Assembly: GCA_029298735.1 (NCBI GenBank)
Contig: JANSLP010000035.1
Location: 62,001 to 126,000 of the forward strand
Length of the DNA stretch: 64,000 bases
Source: Ophiostoma sp. CBS 140.51
Lineage: Eukaryota; Ascomycota; Sordariomycetes; Ophiostomatales; Ophiostomataceae
Direction: 5' to 3'
Under the pieces are notes generated by a model. That model was not told the origin of the DNA. It saw only the letters and a program-made list of their open reading frames with translations, and did no database searches. The position numbers were made by a program, and so were the translations under genes. Numbering within the stretch: the stretch's first letter is position 1; the number at the start of each line of letters is the position of its first letter. Positions 55,229-64,000 of the stretch are shown here, one piece after another.

Positions 55229-57352
55229 TTACGCCTTGCCGCCACCGCCCATGGTGGTGGGCAGCGACTGCCAGCCCTTATGGTCGGGCAGCTTCAGCTT
55301 GCCAAAGTCCTCGTCCAGGTCCAGAATGATCTTCAGCGCGTTGCGGCTGCGGACGAAGGGGGTCTGCACCTCGTGCGCCAGCTTGTCCTTGAACGACGAC
55401 ATGGCGTCGGCCACGCCCGTCTGGACCTTCTCGGACTTGGCGCTGCCAGGGAAGGGCAGCACGCTCTGCAGCACCTCGTACGCGGCCAGCGTGAAACCGA
55501 ACTGCGGTGACGAACGCATGATACGGGCCGGACCACCCTTGAAGAAGGCACGGAAGCCCTCCTCCTTCATAATGGTCTGGGCCGCATGACGCAGACCAGT
55601 GTACTGGGTGTCACCCTTCCGGGCCTCGACCTGCAGACGGGTCTTGATGACGTCGCAAGGGGTCGTAAGGTAAGCAGCGGGCATACCGGCAATGGCACCG
55701 GCCGTCAGCAGCTGCAGCACACCGAGCTTCTTGGTCTTGGACTCGCCAAACATGTCCTTCTTCAGGTGGCTGTAGGTCGGGAAGTAGATGGCCGAGAAGG
55801 GCACATCACGCAACAGACACGCGGAGGCACCCTTGTACAGACCGACGAGACCCAGGTTGCGCACGATCCACATGGCCGAGCGCTTCGGCGCGCCCTGGAC
55901 GTTTTTGGCGACCTCACCCTGCACCTGCAGACGAATCTTGACAATCTCCAGGGGGTTGGTGAAGACGACCTGGCAGGCACCGGCAGTACCACCAGCAATG
56001 ACCTCGTGGCCCACCCAGATGGAACCGTCCTTCTTGGTCAGCAAGCGGCGCACCAGGTCGTTGACGGTCAGCTTAATGGCCTTCTCGGGTGCGACACCAA
56101 CGAGCTGCGGCAGCACACCCGAGTACAGGCCCAGGAAACCCTCGTTGCGAATGACCTTTTGGAAGCAGTCAATCGAATTCTTGTACAGGCGCTGGCCGGG
56201 CTCGGCGCCACGCTGGTTCTGCAGACGCGTCTTGACGAGATCAATGGGATACACCATGAACGCGCCAAAGGCACCGGCCAAACTACCGAGACCAAAGTTG
56301 TAGGCGGACTCAAACGCCTTGGAGGCAAAGCTGCCCATGGACGACTTGGCGCGCTCGGCGGTCTGCTGGACGCGGTCGCTCACACCCTCGACGCGCTCCT
56401 GGCTGCGCCATGCCGGGTCTAGGACCTTGGCAAAGTCAGCCAGGCCCAGGCGGCCCGAGGGCTCGTCGATGCTGGCAAAGTGGAAGAGGATGTCGGCCTC
56501 CATCGGGGTAAAGAGGGAGAAGCGAGTGATGCGGGCGGCCTGGTTGAGGAAGTCGGTGCGGGTGATCTTGTTGTCGGAGCTCTTGGCGCAGGCGCGGCGC
56601 ACAATGAGCTCGACAAGGTCCATCTCCTTAATCATGTTCTGGAAAGCACGGACGTTGGCGTAGGAGATCTTGGTGCCCTTGGAGATGTTGCACAGGGTGT
56701 GCAGGTGCTCCAACAGGTGGTCGGACAGCTTGTGCTTGGCAGTCTCAAGAATGATGCGCTCAAACTCGTCAGGCTCAATGTAGCCGTCGCCGTCCTTGTC
56801 GAGCAGCTGGAAAGCTTGCCGTATGCGCTCGCCCTGGAGACCGCGCAGCATCTGGGAGAACTGCTCGTAGTCCATGTCGTGGCGCTTGCGCTTGTCGCCA
56901 ATGTACAGCTTGGCCCACTCACAGTCCCAGTTGAAGGGGATGGTGGTGGTGCCCTTGTTGAGCTCGTAGAGGCGGCGGAAGTCATCGTAGCGGACAGTGC
57001 CGAGGCGCTCGACGTCGAACAGGCGGAAGGCGATCTCGTACTCGGCGTCAGGCTTCATTAGGATGTTCTCGAAGTAGGCCCAGTCGGACAGATTGACGCG
57101 GCCCTGACCGCGGCGGTCGGCGACGGGGAAGAGGATGGTGTACTGTTCGCGCTTGATCTTGTGGTAGTCCTCACCCTCGGGCGCAATGGCGTTGATGAAT
57201 TCGTTGAGGCCCATGCCGAGCTCTCCGGTCTCGGCGTCGGGGACGGCATTCTTCAGGAAGCGATGCCGCGTTTGCGCGGACAGCTGTGCAGGCTCTTCAT
57301 GGCCGAGCAGGCTCTCTTTCACGGCCTCCTTCACCGTGGATGTTGGCGACAT
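55229..57352 (-). CDS. AGC1: Mitochondrial calcium-binding aspartate/glutamate carrier (AGC)
   Basis: A single exon encodes 707 residues. The N-terminal half (1-335) is an EF-hand region; one canonical calcium loop is visible at 185-196 (DKDGDGYIEPDE), and other loops are degenerate, as is usual in this family. The C-terminal half has three mitochondrial carrier repeats with signature motifs YPIDLVKTR (368-376), NPLEIVKIR (466-474) and TPCDVIKTR (564-572). A roughly 60-residue tail follows the carrier domain. The family exchanges matrix aspartate for cytosolic glutamate across the inner mitochondrial membrane, feeding the malate-aspartate shuttle, with calcium sensed from the intermembrane side. 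Length, architecture and motifs fit the Aralar/citrin type. The start is ATG at 57352; the minus-strand leader upstream is pyrimidine-rich. Confidence 0.95.
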   Translation of the reverse strand: MSPTSTVKEAVKESLLGHEEPAQLSAQTRHRFLKNAVPDAETGELGMGLNEFINAIAPEGEDYHKIKREQYTILFPVADRRGQGRVNLSDWAYFENILMKPDAEYEIAFRLFDVERLGTVRYDDFRRLYELNKGTTTIPFNWDCEWAKLYIGDKRKRHDMDYEQFSQMLRGLQGERIRQAFQLLDKDGDGYIEPDEFERIILETAKHKLSDHLLEHLHTLCNISKGTKISYANVRAFQNMIKEMDLVELIVRRACAKSSDNKITRTDFLNQAARITRFSLFTPMEADILFHFASIDEPSGRLGLADFAKVLDPAWRSQERVEGVSDRVQQTAERAKSSMGSFASKAFESAYNFGLGSLAGAFGAFMVYPIDLVKTRLQNQRGAEPGQRLYKNSIDCFQKVIRNEGFLGLYSGVLPQLVGVAPEKAIKLTVNDLVRRLLTKKDGSIWVGHEVIAGGTAGACQVVFTNPLEIVKIRLQVQGEVAKNVQGAPKRSAMWIVRNLGLVGLYKGASACLLRDVPFSAIYFPTYSHLKKDMFGESKTKKLGVLQLLTAGAIAGMPAAYLTTPCDVIKTRLQVEARKGDTQYTGLRHAAQTIMKEEGFRAFFKGGPARIMRSSPQFGFTLAAYEVLQSVLPFPGSAKSEKVQTGVADAMSSFKDKLAHEVQTPFVRSRNALKIILDLDEDFGKLKLPDHKGWQSLPTTMGGGGKA

Positions 57353-60300
57353 GGCGGACTAAGAGGAGCTGTGGTCGTTCGGCATGCGTTGAAGGAAGTA
57401 GGGGGAGGGTAGAGGGAGTCAGAAACGAAGTCTGAAGTCGAAGCTGGAGGAAGAGAAAAAAAAGCTATGTGAGTAACAAAAAAAACACCGGAGACAAAAA
57501 TAGACGAGATGAAAAAGACCCAAGCAACGGCGGAGGGACAAAAAAAGGAATGGACTGAGACTGTAGGGCAGAACGGTAGCTGCTCGTTTTTTTGTGCGTG
57601 GAGAAGAAAAAAGTGTTTTCCAGAAGAATACGGAGACACTGTGGGAGAGAATGAGGAGGACGAGGAGAAGGGGTGAGTTGAGACAAGCAGATGAGGAGGC
57701 GAGGGAACTCGATATGGAGGTTCAATGGGGTCGGCCAAGCCAGAGAAAGACAAGTGACTCGAACCAGCAACGGGAAAAAAAGGGAAACAAAACGGAGAAG
57801 GGGGTCTCTTGAGAAAATGATGGAGAGGGGGAGGTCCAAGTGGATAAGGATCAGTGCATCCCAGGTGGACGATAGTGTGCGCTTGGGATGCAGATGTGGA
57901 GAAGGACAGAGTGGATGAGGTTCGAAACGGGTGGTGGAGGATGAGGCACAAGGACGAGAGAACGGACAGGAAAAAAGAAAAGAAAAGAGAGGACGCAAAG
58001 AGGCAGAATGGAGTCAGGAGTATCTTACGCGAGCTAGCAGACAGAGCTACGGAAAGGCGGAGGACCAGGGTCGAGGAGGACCGGGAGATGGAAGGTGCAG
58101 ACGACCTAGGGGAAGGTCGGGCGAAGAAAGCGCGAAGGGGGCCAGATCGGAGACACACAGCGATGGGGCGCGTAGGGAGAGAAAGAAGAGAAAGAGCAAG
58201 ATGTTCAGGAAGGAAGGCGCAAGCGATGCCCAAATCAAGACTGTCGTTACTATCGTTGGAAAGAGCAAAGAAAGAAGATAACGAAAGAGAAGGAGCGAGT
58301 GTGCTACGAGTGGAAACGGATCGTAGAAAGGAAAAGGCGCAAAACGTGAGAAAAAAGAAACCTGTTGTTGGACTTTTTTTTTCTTCTTCGCCGTCATTAT
58401 TTTTTGCCGCAGTATATTTTTTTTTTTTTCTAGTTTATTTTAAGCTCTGTCCCCTAATTTTTTTTTCTGGTGTCCTTTTGGCCTGCCATCATAATAGTCA
58501 TTCTGCGTCGCGATTCGCCTGTTTGCACTCCCGCCACAAATAGCGTCCACTGGCGGCCGACATTTGTCTCTTTGTGATACGGTGTCAGTCAGGGGCTTGA
58601 ACTTTTGGTGACTTTTGGTGGTGGTGCAGTCGCGTCCCCCGAAAGGCAAAATGGCAGGCGCGAATGGCAGGCAAAAGGCAAAAAGGGTAGGCGAGAGGAT
58701 GGGCAAAAAGGGCAAGCGCGCTACGGAAGAGCGCCGAGAACGCCATGGAAGGAGCGTGGAAGGTGGCCTGCCGTGTGTGTGCCAATGCGACAATGCGCCA
58801 AAACACTAAAACGCGCCAGCACTCTGGCACTGTATTGCCTCTCTACTAACCTGGCGCCGCGTAAACTCCGACACGCTTTTCAATCAGAGAGAGACACACA
58901 GAGACAGCTGTGGAAATGGAAAAAGAGGCCTAGCAAGGGGCTACGCTAAGAGGCCCGTCTTGCACGCGGCGGGACCAGAAAAGGCCAGAAAAGGCCAGAA
59001 AAAAATGCAGAAAATGGGCAAAAGGGGCAAAAGGGAGCTGGGAATACGGAGAACATCGCCTCTAGCAGCGTCGGCGGCGAGCTTCCAGCCCAGTCGTGCT
59101 TCCGTTTGTCCCTGTGCAGTGGACTCGCGCGTTTCCCTTCTCCCATCCATCCTTGTTCGGTAAGATATGTGTACAATAAGATATGCTCGCTAATTGTGAT
59201 CAGATGTGGCGTTTGAGTGCTTGTGCTTTGTACAGTTCTGTTTCCGTTCAATGTGTCAGTTCGTTCCTTCCTGTACGAGATGAGCCCAGATACGCCCGCG
59301 ACGCCGCCACAGAGGGAAAGACCAAATACGACGAAACGGGATCCAATTCCCGGTGTCGGCGGCAATCTACAATACGAATGAGATGCCAGATGAGGTGCAC
59401 AAAAGGCCTCGTACAGCGTAACAGAGCGCACAGAGCGGCACTCGGAGAGGACACCTGCCCAGAGAACCCGTGGGCATCTGAGCTGTCAAAACTTTTGAGC
59501 TGTTTGAGTAAAAAATACCCCATATAGTTGGGGATTGCCCATGCAAGAGATACCGAAGGCCGCATCTCATCTCCAAAACGGAAAGCGCGGTCCGTGGAAC
59601 GGAGGGCCTGGGACGCACCTGAGGGAAAAAGGAAAAGGCCGCAACCGTCAAGTCGGTGGCCGCACTGGGGAACTGCCATTTCCCGGAGGGTGGCCAGTTG
59701 AGTTTCCCCAACAGATAGACTACGAGCTGACAGACACACACACACCGAAGCGCTCTAGAAGCAGCACCTTCTTCTCGGTGATTTAGTCCGATGTTCTCTG
59801 ACCTGCTCTGGTGATATATATTCGTGGCCAACGGATGGGAGTTTGACAGCTGTCTTTATATTTGGCAAAAAGGCACTCTATTCTTCCCGTGTCTTGAGCT
59901 GCTCTGTTAAACCTTTTTTTTTTCTCACAATTTTTGTCCAACGGCAAAGAACGTTGCATTTTCCCCTTGAGAAAAAAGTGTGTGTGGTAGCAATGCGGTG
60001 TGTGCCGCTCTTGATCCCAAGAGCCTGGCCAAAAACCACACACAAAAAAACGAAACAAAACGGGCCTGGCCCACAGCCGCACTTGCATGGCCGGACGGCG
60101 GATGGGTAGCATTTCCTCATTGCTCACCGTCTTTGCTGAATTTTTTTCTCGTGACATGCAGGCTTTTCGAAAAATCGTTGATCATCCCCGTACAATCGGA
60201 CATATTTACAGAGCGGCCCATTAGAGTACGGAGTACGATGTAAATGAAATGTTCTGTAATATCTTCTTCCCCAGTGCGCCTTCCGTTTGTGGGGGTTTCT

Positions 60301-63300
60301 CATCCCGCGTGTGGACTTGCCCGTTTAGGTATTCCAGTCCCCAAAAATGCGCGTGAGCGACTTCCTTCCTTGGGGTTCAGACTTGGGACTTTAAACTGCG
60401 AAATTTATCCGCGGCATAATACCGCCCTATGCGCAGAAAGTTTCAGGGGATGAGGCCAGCGGTCTTCTTCTCGTTCAATATGTGTACACTGTGGCCTACA
60501 AGCATGACTCTGTTTGCATCATCCGTCTCATACACATGGCCCATCTCGCTGCATCTCTCGTGATATTCTTTCGTTGATGAGGTCCCCAGCAGCCCCCCAT
60601 GCTTCTGATGTTAACTAAAAGAGGGTTTGCCGACTAAAAAGGGTTTGCCGGGGAGGCTAGAGAGAGTGCTAGGGGCAGAAGCTAGGAAAAGAGAATGAGG
60701 ATGCGTGACAGTGATGGGATTGAAATAAAATAAGAATTTAAACGGGGAGAAAGGGTCGAGACGAGCAAGTGAGCCGTTGCAGCAGAGCACAAAACACCTG
60801 GGGGAAGGCGCGAGACGTGACACCTGCCCTGCACTAGGAAAACGGTGGGCCCACAAACGGAGCGGGAAACGGTGACAGAACTCCGGAGGACGGCATCTTC
60901 ATATTATCAAAGAGACATCGCTGTAACAAAGACCAATCTCTCAGTTGTGCACTACATGTCGTGATTAATTGTCCCTAACAATAAGAGACAAGTAAACATA
61001 TTAAAAGGGAGCATCGGCGGTGAGAAAGGGGAAATAATAGGAAGCATGACCACGAATTGCGGTGCCGCAAGACGTCCTCTTACGGTGGGAATGAATCCTG
61101 TGGCCTGGCCATTTTCTCCAAAAGCGACTCGCGACCCTTTGACCTCGAGCAAACAAAAATGGCGTGGGCAGTCCAATATTCCGTAGGGAGTACCCAAAAA
61201 GAGGTGGTGGACACCACTCGGCTTTCGGAGAACAGGCGCTGGTGCTCCAAGGTGATGGGGAAGGTGGAAAGGTACAAAGTTACTTTAGACTTCAATTTTT
61301 GCGGAAGCTGCCCACCACGGTGCCACCTAACCGCCTCTCACCGTGTTTGCGCACAGTTAGAACACAGTATCACCGTTACGGTCTTGCAGCGACTGCTTTT
61401 TGCAGTCCATCACTCTCGCCTCTCCAGTTTAACCTAAACTGCTGTGTACCTGACGATCGACAAGTTCTAAGGCAAGGAAAGAGCCATTGATGAAGCTTTG
61501 CCACTGACGCAACAGGGCACAGCTGCAAATGGAGACGGTTACGACATTCGTGCCTTCCTGTTCCCTGTTTAAGCTCACAAGTACTCAATCTTGACTTCAT
61601 TCCTGCCAATTTTATTGATGTCGCTGCCCTGTATTCGTACTTGTAACAACACCCAGGTCAATTGGCTTGTTTCTCATTGTTTCCCTTCTCCCCTAGCTTC
61701 CGGGTATCAGACTTCCACTCCACCTGCAAACTGACACCGCCCTGCGTCCCCTGATGACCTTCCCCTCTATGCCCCCTCACGACCTACAAGGCACTTCCCG
61801 TAGCTTGATGATAGTGCGCAGCAGCGCGCCCGGTTTTTTATCGAGGCCGTGTGACATCCAAGCACCCCAATTTCTGTACTAAATTATGTTGTACCTTTTG
61901 TACTTTCAAAGTTCGATTTCCCCCTTTTTCTAGTTTCTCTTGTTCGTTCGTTCGTTCCATATGCAATTCCCTTCTCTGGCATGTGGGCAAGCGCCCGCGA
62001 AGAGCTACTAATAGAAACCTCGGAGGGGAAGCGCCTCGGGGGTTGGAGATTGAGAGAGATAGAGAAAAAGACCAGCTGATCCATGCGGACCGCAAAACGA
62101 ATACCGAGAGCTTTTGATTGCAGATGAGTTCTGCTGTTCAATGTATTGAGAAATGCCATGCCTGCAGATTTATTGATCTCGTAGACTTGACAACTAAATT
62201 GATGGTCGTCGACCATCCTCTTCAACATCTAGAAATGATCAACTTTTTGGAGAGATCCACTGCAGATGGCAGAGAACTTGGGTAACTAAGAACATCAATA
62301 CCACGTACGACATTTGACGCACAAAAACAAACAAAAAAGAGCTCCCCCACGTCTACCCACCAGCCCACCAGGCCAGGGCTAGCTAGACCTTACCTTGCTA
62401 TCCCGCGTTTGCCCACCTTATTGAAAGCTGGACTTTATACGTGCCAAGTCTCTGCTTATAAACTTTCAAGCTTCAAGGACTGGACGACATCGAGTTTTAC
62501 GCGATGAAATCTCATACAGCTGCAACAGAACGCATTAAATTTGTTGAATTGAATAAACGTAGCACCTATAAACCCCTTCCTCCACCGCATCGGTGCGATC
62601 CGTCTACTGAGCGATTTTCACCTCCCTCCCCAAGACCCTTGGAACCATCCGAGTCAATGTATTTAGAACGCCAGCCCGTCCCATCCTGCCACTCCATGCT
62701 TATATGTACTACTCCGAGGATCGGACACAGATAGCGTGGAACAAGGAAAGGAAAACGAAAAGCAAAAACACAGCAGCCTTCACAGAAACAAAACAGTAGT
62801 AAAAACCGGACATAACAAAATGGGGAAGTAGGTAAATAAGTAAAATGTAAAAGAAAAATTATCGTGTCTCATACAGTCGTCAAAAAGGGTGAAAGAAAAG
62901 ACTGCCTATACAAGACAGTTCTATGGGTTGGGTATGTTTGCATGAACCAGAGGGGGGACAATAAAGACTGTTGGTGCAAGTGGGATGTAGACAAAGTGCC
63001 ATAGGCCAAGTCCGAGCAATACAAAGGGAAATAAACAAAGCAAACAACAAGGAAGATGCTGTGTAAGAAAAGCATCACATGCCAGAGAAACAATTCTGTA
63101 GACACAAGAGACGCCATAAATGCATGTCCTGACCGGTGAAAAAACATCAGGGAGTAGTCAAGGACGATTTTGGGAGGGAAAGAGTGACAGCCTAAACATG
63201 TAACTGCTGCGTGTCCGCAACAAGAAGCACGTAGAAGCGCCAACAGAAAGGGGAAGACAAAGCTTGAAAAAAGCAACGTAGTTCGATTGAGACATGCCAT

Positions 63301-63511
63301 GAGCTGTGCAGAACGCGGGGGGTGAAGAGAGGCAGGTCTAGAAACGCGTAGGCCATCTCCCCGGACACCGATGAATGTCCGAGCAGGCCTTGAGCAACAG
63401 TAAACAGTCGTTCTAAATCAGTCGGATTGTTGGCCGGTCATGCTGTCAGTCGCAGTGTCAACCTCCGGTCGAGATGGTTGTTTGGCTTTTGCTGAGCCAC
63501 ACGGGCACAAC
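57353..63511. other. 6.2 kb gene-poor spacer
   Basis: No gene is supported between the AGC start and the right-edge gene's stop codon. The left 1 kb is very purine-rich on the plus strand (pyrimidine-rich leader on the AGC strand). The rest has short frames on all six readings with no recognisable family. Minor structure includes a triple GTTC repeat near 61,943-61,955 and short repeats of GGCCAGAAAA near 58,980-59,000. A transcribed non-coding RNA cannot be excluded. Confidence 0.55.
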
Positions 63512-64000
63512 TTAAGCAATGCCGTAGATGGCATTGTCCTGGTGTGAGCTTGAGCCAGCGTCGGAACGGACAGCTGCACCAGTGTCGACAACCGAGTCCG
63601 TGAATGAATCTGTAAACGAAAGGCGATGGCGGGTGTGATGGTAGGCCTGCAGAGGAGGCAGCTGGTAGCCCCGGCGGACTTCGTTCTCCACATACACTGC
63701 AGCTCTCTTGAACTTAGCATGGGCGTACTTGTCGTACACCACGGCATGGTGAGAGCCGGGGTGGCGACAGCAGTGAAGGATCGTGTTTGCCAGCGGGCGG
63801 ACCTGGCTCCATGTGTAACCCGAGTAGTGCGTGTGGGCCGAAGACTAAACAATAAACAACCACTGTTAGTATATTCACCAATAATTGGGTAAGGGAATGG
63901 AATAAAGGAAGAGACGAGAAAAGGGATATAAAAAGCACATACCCAGCTACCCTTGTATAGCATCATCCGGGCCAAGCAATGAGCACCTGCTGCCAAAAAG
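63512..64000 (-). CDS. Unrecognised protein, C-terminal two exons (runs off right edge)
   Basis: Two exon segments are inferred on the minus strand: 64000-63943 and 63844-63512 (stop TAA at 63514-63512). The intron between them is 98 nt with a GTATGT donor and a TTTAG acceptor, and joins codons cleanly. The visible peptide is about 129 residues: LAAGAHCLARMMLYKGSW, then SSAHTHYSGYTWSQVRPLAN, HHAVVYDKYAHAKFKRAAVY, and a polar Ser/Thr/Asp-rich tail ending QDNAIYGIA. A single-frame reading of 192 codons through the intron region gives an unlikely product. I do not recognise the family. The tail is polar and could be cytosolic; the N-terminal part is outside the window. Confidence 0.55.

Noticed and set aside
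57331..58233. 300-codon minus-strand frame overlapping the AGC start
   Set aside because: It is in another frame over the pyrimidine-rich leader; its Ser/Phe/Leu/Pro content follows from composition.

Overview
The window is nuclear DNA from a filamentous ascomycete fungus, most likely a Sordariomycete; I cannot fix the order or genus. The evidence is short GT-AG introns (about 54-330 nt) with CTAAC/CTGAC-type branch points, GC-rich coding DNA set in pyrimidine- or purine-skewed spacers, and fungal families such as VAC7 and a POT1 telomere protein. There are no bacterial or viral features. I found no tRNA, rRNA, CRISPR array or intact transposon.

Layout: (1) 1-696, the N-terminal part of an unrecognised protein leaving the left edge on the minus strand, then a 3.4 kb spacer. 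(2) 4165-6447, a head-to-head pair of ribosomal protein genes, RPL10/uL16 (minus, 3 exons) and RPL30/eL30 (plus, 3 exons). (3) 8648-10927, a coiled-coil protein of unknown function. (4) 12093-13035, five-exon eIF1A on the minus strand. (5) 13036-19435, a 6.4 kb spacer holding a decayed tandem repeat with a RIP-like mutation pattern. (6) 19436-22290, VAC7. (7) 25595-26098, an AT-hook protein. (8) 27369-33757, a divergent pair: aprataxin/HNT3 (minus) and a 1489-residue DEVH-box helicase (plus). (9) 35174-40484, a divergent pair: importin alpha (minus) and POT1 (plus). (10) 41329-45155, cohesin SCC3/STAG. (11) 47128-48417, a zinc-less MDR reductase. (12) 52682-53677, a cystinosin-like PQ-loop transporter. 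(13) 55229-57352, a calcium-regulated aspartate/glutamate carrier. (14) a 6.2 kb spacer, then 63512-64000, the last two visible exons of an unrecognised gene.

This is mainly core eukaryotic machinery: translation (RPL10, RPL30, eIF1A), genome maintenance (aprataxin, POT1, SCC3), nuclear import, and vacuolar and mitochondrial transport. It is not a metabolic cluster. The genes have no evident shared pathway beyond possible co-regulation of the divergent pairs.

I did not find a convincing new multi-gene system. The more useful leads are the gene-model details (a 60-nt intron in POT1 that can be read through in frame, and a hidden first exon in the aprataxin gene), the RIP-like relic, the shared ribosomal-protein promoter, two unrecognised edge genes, and two large gene-poor spacers.
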